Assembly: GCA_964524995.1 (NCBI GenBank)
Contig: CAZGDV010000001.1
Coordinates: forward strand, 20,437-84,436
DNA from: CAZGDV01 sp964524995
Lineage (GTDB): Bacteria > Chloroflexota > Dehalococcoidia > SZUA-161
Length of the DNA stretch: 64,000 bases
Direction: 5' to 3'
The notes beneath the pieces were generated by a model that was given only the letters and a program-made list of their open reading frames with translations, ran no database searches and had not been told where the DNA came from. A program made the position numbers and the translations under genes. Positions 26,588 through 34,781 of this stretch are shown one piece after another; within the stretch, counting starts at the first letter, position 1, and the number at the start of each line of letters is the position of its first letter.

Positions 26588-26613
26588 AGAGCCCCCCGGC
26601 ATCGGGGGGCTCT
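26588..26613 (+). terminator. Rho-independent terminator after the DUF3068 gene
   Basis: AGAGCCCCCC (26588-26597), 6-nt loop, GGGGGGCTCT (26604-26613), then TTCTTAT. A perfect 10-bp stem. Confidence 0.88.
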
Positions 26614-26704
26614 TTCTTATGCCGAAAGACCTACAGGTCTGTACGTCAGCCAGCGATCGACCTGCCGGTCATCTCCCTCCCTTTCCCAAGTGCTCGCTCA
26701 CGAA

Positions 26705-26734
26705 TTGACTCTCGAAATCTGCCGTTGCTAGAAT
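26705..26734 (+). promoter_or_regulatory. Promoter of the glycyl radical enzyme gene
   Basis: TTGACT (26705-26710), 18-bp spacer, TAGAAT (26729-26734); start near 26741, giving a leader of about 106 nt. A second TAGAAT at 26802-26807 lacks a -35 partner. Confidence 0.5.
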
Positions 26735-26846
26735 GGAACCATGCACGGGCGCTTCGGCGGCACGATGGGACAAAAGTCACATACGCCATATTCTAAGCCG
26801 CTAGAATAGAAGCAACTTCGGGACGCGAACGGAAAGGAGCGCAACC

Positions 26847-29300
26847 ATGGCTACCGTTGACCAGAGGACCCGGAGAGCACAGCAGATAGCTGACAAGGTC
26901 AGATTCAGGACCATGATGGGCCAACGCACCGGCCGCGTCGAGGAGCAGGAGAAGCTCGGCAAGATTTCGGATATCAGGCCCACCCTCAGGCTGGACGTGG
27001 AACGCGCAAGACACGTAACTCAGGCCTACAAGGACTACGAGGGCGAGCCTATATCCATCAGGCGCGCCAGGGCCATGGAGCGCCACCTCGACAATATGAC
27101 CATATTCATCTCAGACTACGATCTAATCGCTGGCAGCTCCTCACGATCACCAGACCACGTTATCTCTTACCCCGAACTCTACTCCCGCTGGGTCGACAAG
27201 GCCATCGAGATGGGCTACAAGGATATGGTCGACGACAACGAGCGCGAGGAGCTCCACGAGATAAACAAGTACTGGTTCCCCAGGTCTATCCAGGGCAAGG
27301 AAAGACAGTACCTCGCCGAGGCCGACAAGCCCTACTGGTCATACATGAACCAGGGCGTCTTCGTCTGGGTCCACGGCGCTCACTCCGGCCAGGTCCCCAA
27401 CTACGAGAGGGTATTCCAGGTCGGACTAAAGGGCATCCTCCAGGAGACCAGGGACAAGCTAGCCGAGGTCACCCAGGACAGGGGCTTTATCAGGGACAAC
27501 CCGCAGGAGTTCCTCAGGGCCAAGGCATTCCTCGAAGCTGTCATCATCTCTATCGAGGCAGCCCTTCGCTGGGCCCACAGGTTCTCCGACCTCGCTAAGG
27601 CCATGGCCGACGACGAGTCAGACCCCAAGAGGAAGAAGGAGTTGGAGCGCATCTCAGACGCCTGCGCCTGGGTCCCCGAAAACCCGCCCCGTTCCTTCTT
27701 CGAGGCCGTACAGGGCTGGTTCCTCATGTTCCTCCTCGTAAGGGTCCTCGATATCCAGACCAGCGGCATCGGCGACAGGCTCGACTACCTGTTCGGCCCC
27801 TTCTACAAGAAGGACAAGGAAGCAGGCAAGATCACCCCCGATGAGGCTCGGGAGATCATGGAGTTCACTTTCCTCAAGTTCACCGACCTCTCGGACTTCA
27901 ACGCGCCCATCATGGGCAGCGGTGCCCATACTACACCTCGCTACACCACCATCGGCGGCCAAGACAGGCTCGGCAGGGATATCACCAACGAGCTCACCTA
28001 CATCATCATGGACGCCGTCAAGGGTTTGGGTCTCGTAGAGCCCATGATGGTTGTCAGGCTCCACAAGAACACGCCCGACGAGTTCCTCTACAAGTTCACC
28101 GACATCCTCAGAGAGGACGCAGGCCACTATGGCATATTCAACGACGAGTTCATGGTACCCTGGCTCGTGAGCAAGGGTATGCCCGTCGAGGACGCCAGGA
28201 ACTGGTGCGTCGAGGGCTGCATGCGCTGGGCCGTCGTCGGCAAGCCCATGGGCCACAGAGGCATCGCAGGCGTAGGCTTCGCACTCCCTAAGTGCCTCGA
28301 ACTCGCACTCACCGGCGGCAAGGACGACAAGTTCTTCGGCGGCAAGCAGGTAGGACCCGAAACCCAGGATCCCAAGACATTCAAATCCATCGACGAGGTC
28401 ATTCAGGCCTACCTCAAGCAGGTCGAGTTCTTCGCCGAGAAGCTCGTCATCTTCTCCAACCTCACAGACGCTGTTGAGGACGAGTGGCTGCCCCAGCCCT
28501 TCAACTCAGCACTCCTCGACGGCTGCATTGAGAACGCCAAGGACGTCAGGCATATCCACTACTGGCACAAGACCAACATGCAGCCCGTCGGTCAGACCAC
28601 CGTCGTCAACGCACTCGTCGCCATGAAGAAGCTCATCTTCGAGGACAAGAAGGTCACCATCGACCAGCTCCTGCAGGCGCTCAAGGACAACTGGGAGGGC
28701 CACGAGGAGTTGCGCCAGATGTTCCTCGACGCTCCCAAGTTCGGCAACGACGACGACTACGTTGACCTCTTCGCCAGGGACGTACATATCAAGACCTGCC
28801 AGGCGTTCCACCAGTTCAAGACTATCTTCGGCTTCAACGTCCAGTCAGACGGCTCCGGCAGCGCCTCATACTTCTCCTTCTCCGGCCTCACAGGAGCCAC
28901 ACCTGACGGCAGAAAGGACAGGGAGGTCTTCTCCGACGGCACCGTCTCCCCTGCTCCGGGCACGGATGTCAAGGGGCCAACGGCGGTCCTCAAGTCTGTA
29001 GCCAAGATCGACCCGCTTCTGACCTTCAACCACCTGTTCAACCAGAGGTGGATGCCCGAGTTCCTCGAGGGTGACAACAGGTCCAAGTTCGTCGCGTACC
29101 TCCGAACCTTCACCGACCTGGGCATACACCACATCCAGGGCAACGTGATCGACGACGCGGTACTCAGGGACGCGCAGGAGCATCCCGAGAACTACGAGCG
29201 CCTGGTGGTAAGAATCGCGGGCTTCAGCGCCTATTTCGTGGACATGCACAAAGAGGTCCAGGACCAGGTTATCGCCAGAACCAAGCAAAGACTCGGCTAG
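26847..29300 (+). CDS. Glycyl radical enzyme (pyruvate formate-lyase superfamily), substrate unknown
   Basis: Glycyl radical enzymes use a backbone glycyl radical and an active-site thiyl radical for C-C, C-N or C-O chemistry in anaerobes. The 817-aa protein carries the radical loop VRIAGFSAYF with Gly792 near the C-terminus. The catalytic Cys region reads NWCVEGCMRWAVVG (Cys454 and Cys458), not the GCVEP of many PFL-like lyases or the CC of PFL. A Cys-Met pair after a Trp loosely recalls arylalkylsuccinate synthases, but that is only a hint. AAAGGAG sits 7 nt before the ATG. Heavy use of CTC, AGG, AAG and GAC codons suggests high expression. No activating radical SAM enzyme is adjacent. A terminator follows. 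Confidence 0.9.
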   Translation: MATVDQRTRRAQQIADKVRFRTMMGQRTGRVEEQEKLGKISDIRPTLRLDVERARHVTQAYKDYEGEPISIRRARAMERHLDNMTIFISDYDLIAGSSSRSPDHVISYPELYSRWVDKAIEMGYKDMVDDNEREELHEINKYWFPRSIQGKERQYLAEADKPYWSYMNQGVFVWVHGAHSGQVPNYERVFQVGLKGILQETRDKLAEVTQDRGFIRDNPQEFLRAKAFLEAVIISIEAALRWAHRFSDLAKAMADDESDPKRKKELERISDACAWVPENPPRSFFEAVQGWFLMFLLVRVLDIQTSGIGDRLDYLFGPFYKKDKEAGKITPDEAREIMEFTFLKFTDLSDFNAPIMGSGAHTTPRYTTIGGQDRLGRDITNELTYIIMDAVKGLGLVEPMMVVRLHKNTPDEFLYKFTDILREDAGHYGIFNDEFMVPWLVSKGMPVEDARNWCVEGCMRWAVVGKPMGHRGIAGVGFALPKCLELALTGGKDDKFFGGKQVGPETQDPKTFKSIDEVIQAYLKQVEFFAEKLVIFSNLTDAVEDEWLPQPFNSALLDGCIENAKDVRHIHYWHKTNMQPVGQTTVVNALVAMKKLIFEDKKVTIDQLLQALKDNWEGHEELRQMFLDAPKFGNDDDYVDLFARDVHIKTCQAFHQFKTIFGFNVQSDGSGSASYFSFSGLTGATPDGRKDREVFSDGTVSPAPGTDVKGPTAVLKSVAKIDPLLTFNHLFNQRWMPEFLEGDNRSKFVAYLRTFTDLGIHHIQGNVIDDAVLRDAQEHPENYERLVVRIAGFSAYFVDMHKEVQDQVIARTKQRLG

Positions 29301-29338
29301 CAACTGGCGAACACCGCAGCCATTCTGAGCAGACGCGC

Positions 29339-29376
29339 AAGGGCGGCAACTCTCCCACGAGGACTGTCGCCCTTTT
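29339..29376 (+). terminator. Terminator after the glycyl radical enzyme gene
   Basis: AAGGGCGGCA (29339-29348) pairs with TGTCGCCCTT (29365-29374) with one G-T wobble, ending in TTTT. Confidence 0.75.
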
Positions 29377-29454
29377 CCTATTATCAGCTTGTCAGGTTAG
29401 CTCGAAGGCCCTTGCGCGTCTGCCATCTCCTCTTTCCGGAGTGAGCACAGAGGC

Positions 29455-29483
29455 TTGACAGGCCTCGATTTCTGTGTTAAAAG
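29455..29483 (+). promoter_or_regulatory. Candidate promoter and long leader of the first CFI-box gene
   Basis: TTGACA (29455-29460), 17-bp spacer, TAAAAG (29478-29483). If used, the leader to 29842 is about 350 nt. The leader contains a perfect 7-bp hairpin GGTGCAA/TTGCACC (29721-29747). I see no other gene in 29377-29841 and recognise no known riboswitch class. Confidence 0.35.
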
Positions 29484-29841
29484 TCACCTGCGAGACCGTA
29501 GGCCAAGACATACTTGGATGAGGTCTTTCCCCGCCGAGCCGCTGTTGAATGCGGGTGTGATATGCCCCAGACCCAAGTGTCGTGAAAGCTAACGGATGCC
29601 CCCCCATCCGCCCACGGAGCTTGAACGCCGCTGCTGGAGAATACCACAGCCACATTTCCTGTCTCATGGGAACCGACAGCCGCGCCTGAAACCGTGATTC
29701 TGTCGTCGCGGCAGGAAGGAGGTGCAAGCCAAAGCAACGGTTGCACCGAGGTTTGCTCCACCAATGCAGCAACATCCGAACCACGCGTTACGTGCACACT
29801 CGTCAAACAGACAGGGAATGCAAATCGGGAGGGGGACTCAA

Positions 29842-30807
29842 ATGAAGAAGCTGGTAACTATCTTGATCGTCGTTGCGCTGGCGGCCACGGGTCTGTTCAT
29901 AGCCGCAGCGCCAGCCGCAGCTGACTCGCTTCTCGACTCAGTTGAAGTCGGAACCCCATCCAGCGAGTCCACTCACGGCATAGTAGAGCAGCCCACGGGT
30001 GACTGGGGGCCGATAGAGACCGCGACGCACGGCGGCTCCTACGGGGACATTGACAACGGCGGAGCTCCAGATTACACGTCTGGAGACAACGCGTGCCGCT
30101 GCATATGGGGGTATGACGAGGACCCCACTGGGAACATTGGACAGGATGCCACCTTCACGATGAGTACGGGCTCCGGCATGACCGCCACCCGCCTCGTGAT
30201 CCGAGTCTTGGATGGAGGCAGCGACGACTCCTTCGACCTCAAGGTGAATGGTTCAACCGAGCTGTCATATACAGACCAGTATACTGCTGAGACTTGGGTA
30301 ACCCATGACATCGACATCTCCTCCGGGGCCTATACGGGTACTCTCAACATAAGCCTGACAGCTACTGCCGCAGCCGGTCCATACTTCAATGACTATGGAC
30401 AGGTAGCTGTTGACTGGGCCGAGCTCTATGGCGAGGAGTCACCTCCACCGACACCGGAAGGCAACGAGACCGGTGGTTGCTTCATCGCGAGTGCGGCCTA
30501 TGGCTCATACTTCGAACCCCAGGTTGACACGCTCCGGTCATTCAGAGACGGGTTCCTGCAAACAGATGCGGCCGGAACCGGCATTGTGTCGGCTTATTAT
30601 GCGCTCAGCCCACCGATAGCCGACTTCATTGACGCCAATCCAGTTCTCAAGGCACCGGTAAGGGCCGCTCTGGCACCGGCGGTTGCGCTGAGTGACACAG
30701 CCGTAGCCACCAGCACGTCTGCGAAGGCGGCAGTAGCCGGCGCAGCAGCCCTTGCTGCTCTCGCCGCGGCAGCGTGGCTCCGGAGGCGCATGGTTCAGAG
30801 CCGTTAA
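29842..30807 (+). CDS. Exported protein with CFI-box C-terminal domain, copy 1
   Basis: The 321-aa protein has a signal peptide (MKKLVTILIVVALAATGLFI, cleavage near AAA-DS) and a beta-rich domain with Asp-Gly-Gly and Thr/Ser repeats resembling carbohydrate-binding or jelly-roll folds. A short proline linker follows, then the CFI-box: GGCFIASAAYGSYFEPQVD beginning at about 211 (Cys213). After it comes a hydrophobic stretch and a final AWLRRRM basic anchor. Start: ATG 29842 after GGGAGGGGG, where the signal peptide begins; the longer upstream frame is rejected. The CFI-box segment is 94% identical in DNA to the next gene's. Confidence 0.83.
   Translation: MKKLVTILIVVALAATGLFIAAAPAAADSLLDSVEVGTPSSESTHGIVEQPTGDWGPIETATHGGSYGDIDNGGAPDYTSGDNACRCIWGYDEDPTGNIGQDATFTMSTGSGMTATRLVIRVLDGGSDDSFDLKVNGSTELSYTDQYTAETWVTHDIDISSGAYTGTLNISLTATAAAGPYFNDYGQVAVDWAELYGEESPPPTPEGNETGGCFIASAAYGSYFEPQVDTLRSFRDGFLQTDAAGTGIVSAYYALSPPIADFIDANPVLKAPVRAALAPAVALSDTAVATSTSAKAAVAGAAALAALAAAAWLRRRMVQSR
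30475..30635 (+). repeat. Direct repeat copy A encoding the CFI-box module
   Basis: 161 nt matched to 32408-32568 with 9 mismatches counted by hand; the first 83 nt are identical. The rest of the two genes is unrelated. Confidence 0.85.
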
Positions 30808-30844
30808 CTGGCTCTCATTACTCAACGACTGAATGGCTGGTATC

Positions 30845-30881
30845 GGCTGGCGGCAGTGTTGTCGCGGCGCTACCGCCAGCC
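30845..30881 (+). terminator. Hairpin between the two CFI-box genes
   Basis: GGCTGGCGG (30845-30853) pairs perfectly with CCGCCAGCC (30873-30881). No T-run follows, so it could be a weak terminator or an mRNA-processing structure within the 103-bp gap. Confidence 0.4.
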
Positions 30882-30910
30882 CAAACCAAGCCTACGGAAG
30901 GGAGACCGCG

Positions 30911-32758
30911 ATGAGACACATCACGGCCAAAGCTATAGTGTGCTTGGCTATAATCGCTTCTGTCGTACCAGTGGTGACTGCGGGCGGTCTCTCACTAGCG
31001 GTTGCTGGGGCTACCACCACTGCAGGATCAATGGCAGTATCAGTACCCGGCGGCCCTGACTATGCACCGGCGAATGTACAGCTAGCGAAGATCGACCCGG
31101 GACTGACCTCGCCGAGCGGCGACTATCGATGGTTGGATGTCGCAGACAACGAGTACGCCGCATCCTTCCACTCCACCTACGACTACTCGCAGGCCAGCGT
31201 TCAGGTTACCTATGAGACCCAGGGCACATCGCTACAGGGTACACTCGTCGCGACCAATCTCAAGCCCAACTTCGCATATCAACTCAAGCTTACAGGTACT
31301 CCCGACACACAAGACAACGAGAGGATTGGCCTGTCCGGAAGATGGTGGGAAGAGACCTGGGATGGCTCCCAGTGGAGCAATGGGCATAACCTGAACAACA
31401 AGGGCGACGGCTCGTCGCCGAATCCGAACGATGATCTGTACTTCAGCCGAAAGGATGTCCAGGAGTCATCCAGCCCAACGGGGAAGCTATATCGATACAC
31501 CGGCTACATGCCGATTGATTACTTCATCACCAACGAGTCCGGCAGTGCCTCCCTGAGCTTCGAGGCCGACAGTTGCTACCATGTCCTCTGGAAGACCTCG
31601 CAGCGCGCGCCCAATGGGAACGATGGGCCTCTCAAGATGTGGGCCTTCGATCCCGATCCGCTATCGACCGCATATGATTTCGACTACCCCGAGTCAAGCG
31701 CAACCATCTTCGGTGAGTGGGAACGGCTTCCCGTTGGTGGGGTCTATCTCCGACCGGGTAGCTACAGTTGCATGATCACGCTTACCGAGGAATCGTTCCA
31801 CGGCAACGGCCTCGCCGGAGGATGGGCCAGCGCCATGGGTGCCACGATATCATTCGACATTGAGCCAACCTACACCCTGTCCGTCAGCGCATCTCCCGTG
31901 GGCAGCGGGACCACCTCCCCAAGTCCCGGCGCCCACGGCTGCGCGCCCAACCAGGTTTTCCTTCTGGAGGCATATCCAGCCTCCGGTTACGAGTTCTCCA
32001 GTTGGGGCGGCAATGTCGCCCAGCCGTATTCCAGTTCGACACGCATCACGATGACAGCGGACGAAACAGTCACAGCGTACTTCCAGCCCGCCGGAACCAC
32101 CGACCCGCCGGATGCCCCCTCCAACCTGGCCGCCACTGCCGAAGCCGACGGCACGGTCACGCTCTCTTGGCAGGACAACTCCAATGACGAACTCGGATTC
32201 GCTATTGATCGCAAGACAGCAACGGGATACTTCCACGAAATCGATCGAGTTGCGGCCAACACAACTACCTATCACGATCAGGGTGTTACAGGCGGACGAA
32301 CCTATGTCTACAGGGTGAAAGCCTGGAAGTACGTGGAAGGCCCCCTAGGTCCCACTGAAGTCTCTTCATCATCCAACCAGGTATCGGTTACTACCTCATC
32401 GGATGGCGGTTGCTTCATCGCGAGTGCGGCCTATGGCTCATACTTCGAACCCCAGGTTGACACGCTCCGGTCATTCAGAGACGGGTTCCTCCAGACAGAT
32501 GCGGCTGGAACCGGCATTGTGTCGGCTTACTATGAAATCAGCCCACCCATAGCCGACTTCATCGACGCACACCCGTCACTCAAACCAATAGTCAAAGCTG
32601 CGCTGGCCCCTGCTGTAGTAGTCAGCGACACAGCTGTCGACGGTAGCATAGCTCTCAAAGCAGTGATAGGTAGCGTAGCATTGTTTGTAGCGTTTGTCTC
32701 CACGGTTTGGGTCCGCAGGCGTATCGCCTTGAGTAAACAGCCTCACCGGTTCTCCTGA
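30911..32758 (+). CDS. Multidomain surface protein with InlB-type repeat, FN3 and CFI-box C-terminus, copy 2
   Basis: The 615-aa protein begins with a signal peptide (MRHITAKAIVCLAIIASVVP). An uncharacterised extracellular region (about 40-310) is followed by a bacterial InlB B-like repeat (YTLSVSASPVGSGTTSPSPG, then SGYEFSSWGG and ETVTAYFQP), and a fibronectin type III domain (PDAPSNLAATAEADGTVTLS through YVYRVKAW). A CFI-box GGCFIASAAYGSYFEPQVD follows, with its Cys at 501, then a hydrophobic segment and WVRRRIA. ATG 30911 has a GGGAG site upstream; the earlier in-frame ATG at 30833 is rejected because it lacks a signal peptide. Likely displayed at the cell surface; binding partner unknown. 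Confidence 0.85.
   Translation: MRHITAKAIVCLAIIASVVPVVTAGGLSLAVAGATTTAGSMAVSVPGGPDYAPANVQLAKIDPGLTSPSGDYRWLDVADNEYAASFHSTYDYSQASVQVTYETQGTSLQGTLVATNLKPNFAYQLKLTGTPDTQDNERIGLSGRWWEETWDGSQWSNGHNLNNKGDGSSPNPNDDLYFSRKDVQESSSPTGKLYRYTGYMPIDYFITNESGSASLSFEADSCYHVLWKTSQRAPNGNDGPLKMWAFDPDPLSTAYDFDYPESSATIFGEWERLPVGGVYLRPGSYSCMITLTEESFHGNGLAGGWASAMGATISFDIEPTYTLSVSASPVGSGTTSPSPGAHGCAPNQVFLLEAYPASGYEFSSWGGNVAQPYSSSTRITMTADETVTAYFQPAGTTDPPDAPSNLAATAEADGTVTLSWQDNSNDELGFAIDRKTATGYFHEIDRVAANTTTYHDQGVTGGRTYVYRVKAWKYVEGPLGPTEVSSSSNQVSVTTSSDGGCFIASAAYGSYFEPQVDTLRSFRDGFLQTDAAGTGIVSAYYEISPPIADFIDAHPSLKPIVKAALAPAVVVSDTAVDGSIALKAVIGSVALFVAFVSTVWVRRRIALSKQPHRFS
32408..32568 (+). repeat. Direct repeat copy B encoding the CFI-box module
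   Basis: Partner of 30475-30635; identical over its first 83 nt and 94% identical overall by hand count. Confidence 0.85.
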
Positions 32759-32778
32759 GAACCTCGATCTCCCGGTTG

Positions 32779-32806
32779 GCGGCGGCACCGGCGTTGGTGC
32801 CGCCGC
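32779..32806 (+). terminator. Terminator after the CFI-box genes
   Basis: GCGGCGGCACC (32779-32789), 6-nt loop, GGTGCCGCCGC (32796-32806), followed by TGTGTTTGG. A perfect 11-bp stem with a short T-rich tail. Confidence 0.65.
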
Positions 32807-32888
32807 TGTGTTTGGACATGACACCAGCCCTCGATAACGGTATGGCGTTGTCCGATGCCAGCCAGTGTGTTAACATCTAATCAGGATC

Positions 32889-33659
32889 ATGGACTCTGAG
32901 AGTGTGGAACAGACTGGCCAGGCGGGCGAGAGCTCAGTAGAGAGCTTCAGCGCCGACGTCGGTGGAAGCCGGCTGTACTGCTTAAAGGCAGGCATCGGCC
33001 CCGCTGTCGTGTTGATGCACGGCGGTGCAAGCAACTCCAGCGATTGGGCCGAGACCATGGACGCTCTCTCCGATTCGTACAGCCTGTACGCGCCTGATAT
33101 GATCGGGTATGGCCAGAGCGACAAGCCCAAGGAGGCCTACTCTCTATCGGACTTCGTCAAGGCGACCCATGGTCTCATCCAGAAGCTGAACCTCTCCTCG
33201 CTCGTTCTCGTTGGCCATTCACTGGGCGGCAGGGTCTGCCTCGAGATAGCATTGCGCCATCCAGAGATCGTAGTCGGTTTGGTTCTCGTGGACAGCCCGG
33301 GGTTCGCCAAACTGGCGTGGTGGGGCGGTTTTCTCGGTGCAGTCGCCTGGGGCATCCGAAGCATGCTCGGCCGCCCACAGCCCTATCCCCGCTTCCGCAC
33401 AGAGGCGGGCGAGGACAGGAACTGGCGCTGTCTCGACAGGCTTCCGGCACTCAGCGTCCCGACGCTCCTGGTCTGGAACCGGCGCGACCCCTACTACTCA
33501 ATGTCCGGCGCACTCAAGGCCGCCGAGCTCATTCCCAATGTCCAGATGGAGGTTTTCCCGCGCTACGGTCACGCCCCCCATAAGCAGGACAGAGAGGGAT
33601 TCAACGAAGTCCTTCTGCGCTTCCTCAACAACATCGGACACTCCGGCCCTTTCATCTAG
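32889..33659 (+). CDS. Alpha/beta hydrolase
   Basis: The 256-aa protein has the alpha/beta-hydrolase core: oxyanion region VVLMHGGASNS near 38-48, nucleophile elbow VGHSLGGRV (Ser of GHSLG), a Asp in WNRRDPYYS as likely acid, and the catalytic His in RYGHAPHKQ. It is cytoplasmic, with no signal peptide. Esterase, C-C hydrolase or haloperoxidase-like activities are all possible. It is followed 12 bp later by the cyclophilin-like gene, so the pair may be an operon. Confidence 0.88.
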   Translation: MDSESVEQTGQAGESSVESFSADVGGSRLYCLKAGIGPAVVLMHGGASNSSDWAETMDALSDSYSLYAPDMIGYGQSDKPKEAYSLSDFVKATHGLIQKLNLSSLVLVGHSLGGRVCLEIALRHPEIVVGLVLVDSPGFAKLAWWGGFLGAVAWGIRSMLGRPQPYPRFRTEAGEDRNWRCLDRLPALSVPTLLVWNRRDPYYSMSGALKAAELIPNVQMEVFPRYGHAPHKQDREGFNEVLLRFLNNIGHSGPFI

Positions 33660-33671
33660 CACAGGACGCTC

Positions 33672-34052
33672 ATGGTCAGGACGATCCGAATAGGTGCCGG
33701 TACGGTCGAGGTTATGGCCATACTCAACGACTCAGCTACCGCAGACGCGGTCTGGGCTGCTCTCCCACTCGATGGTTATGTCAATACATGGGGCGACGAG
33801 GTATACTTCTCGATCGACGTGCGTCTCCCCCTCGACGACCCACACGAGGTCGTGGAGATGGGAGACCTCGGCTATTGGCCGCAGGGTCCCGCCTTCTGCA
33901 TCTTCTTCGGCCCGACCCCGATGAGCACGGGCAACGAGATTCGCCCGGCAAGCGCTGTGAACGTCTTCGGCAGAGTCGCCGGGGACCCTAGAGTGCTCAC
34001 GCAGGTGTCGTCCGGAGCCCGAATCCAGGTCCACCAGTCGGCAGTCGAGTAG
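33672..34052 (+). CDS. Cyclophilin-like fold protein (TM1367/DUF369 type)
   Basis: The 126-aa protein matches small bacterial and archaeal cyclophilin-like proteins: an initial strand, NDSATADAVWAALP, the WGDEVYFSI strand, MGDLGYWPQGPAFCIFFGPT and ending in PVNVFGRV-like strands. The family adopts the cyclophilin barrel but generally lacks the proline-isomerase active site; function is unknown. The same domain, with the same GDxxYWP and FxGPTP signature, forms the C-terminal half of the CutA1 fusion at 40306-41142. It follows the alpha/beta hydrolase by 12 bp. Confidence 0.85.
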   Translation: MVRTIRIGAGTVEVMAILNDSATADAVWAALPLDGYVNTWGDEVYFSIDVRLPLDDPHEVVEMGDLGYWPQGPAFCIFFGPTPMSTGNEIRPASAVNVFGRVAGDPRVLTQVSSGARIQVHQSAVE

Positions 34053-34214
34053 CCAGGCGGCTATCTCCCGATGGCGTCCTGCCCTTCGCCCCTCACTCAT
34101 CTCGGGCAGCCAAACGGCGCCGCCCCGGATAGCTACCACCCTAAGGTATAATGGCGTCGTGCTCGATTGCCAGTCATCAGCATCCCCATGACCGCAGAAT
34201 GAGGAGGCACTACC

Positions 34215-34538
34215 ATGCATTGGCTGTATCTCACTCTCGCCATAATACTCGAGGTTGCAGGCACGACCTGCATGAAATACTCCGATGGCTTCACCCACCT
34301 CGTACCCTCCGTTCTGCTGTTCGTGTTCTACGCGCTCTCATTCACCGCCTTCGCCTTTGCCCTGAAGCAGATCGACATCAGCCTCGCCTACGCCATGTGG
34401 GCTGGCCTGGGGGTCCTCCTCATAGCGATCATCGGCATCACCTGGTTCGGCGAAGGCGCGAACGCACTGAAGATTGTGTCGATTGCCCTGATAATCGCGG
34501 GAGTGGTCGGCCTGAACTACAGCGGAGCTGTTCACTAG
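34215..34538 (+). CDS. Small multidrug resistance (SMR/EmrE family) transporter
   Basis: SMR proteins are four-helix dimeric antiporters exporting cationic drugs, guanidinium or polyamines in exchange for protons. The 107-aa protein has the essential Glu near residue 13 in LEVAGTTCMKYSDGF, helix 3 AYAMWAGLGVLLIAIIGI with the conserved Trp, and helix 4 ending GLNYSG. Length is standard. GAGGAGG upstream of the ATG serves as ribosome site. The gene is followed 24 bp later by a small conserved-type gene. Whether it is Gdx-like or Qac-like cannot be decided by eye. Confidence 0.92.
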   Translation: MHWLYLTLAIILEVAGTTCMKYSDGFTHLVPSVLLFVFYALSFTAFAFALKQIDISLAYAMWAGLGVLLIAIIGITWFGEGANALKIVSIALIIAGVVGLNYSGAVH

Positions 34539-34562
34539 CATTCTTCTGCAAAGGAGACCTGT

Positions 34563-34781
34563 ATGCCGTGCTACTTCCGTATCCTCAAGGATGTGTTCGA
34601 CGAAGCCGGTATCGACCTTGAAGCGGTGGACAAGAAGCGGCTAGACTTGGCCATTCATCAGATCATGGGGGTAGAGTACAAGGACTGCCCGGCGACTGGG
34701 AGGGCGGTCAAGGCCCGCGTGTTGGGCGATGAGGGCAAGAGAGCGGAGTTCGTCAAGTGGCTCAGAGACGCCGTCCTATAG
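34563..34781 (+). CDS. Small conserved-type hypothetical protein (72 aa)
   Basis: The ATG follows AAAGGAG by a good distance and lies 24 bp after the SMR gene, so they are likely co-transcribed. The protein is soluble and helical, with an N-terminal MPCYFRILKDVFDEAGIDL and a short CPATGRAVKARV segment; it contains two Cys residues. No family is recognised. Its last bases overlap the converging FGGY kinase stop by 6 nt. Confidence 0.62.
   Translation: MPCYFRILKDVFDEAGIDLEAVDKKRLDLAIHQIMGVEYKDCPATGRAVKARVLGDEGKRAEFVKWLRDAVL

Noticed and set aside
29477..29806. 109-codon minus-strand open frame in the CFI-box leader
   Set aside because: No ribosome site, no recognisable domain, mixed codon use; overlaps the likely leader of a real gene.
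34147..34152. Perfect TATAAT upstream of the SMR gene
   Set aside because: No -35 match at 16-18 bp; may be an extended -10 type but not supportable alone.
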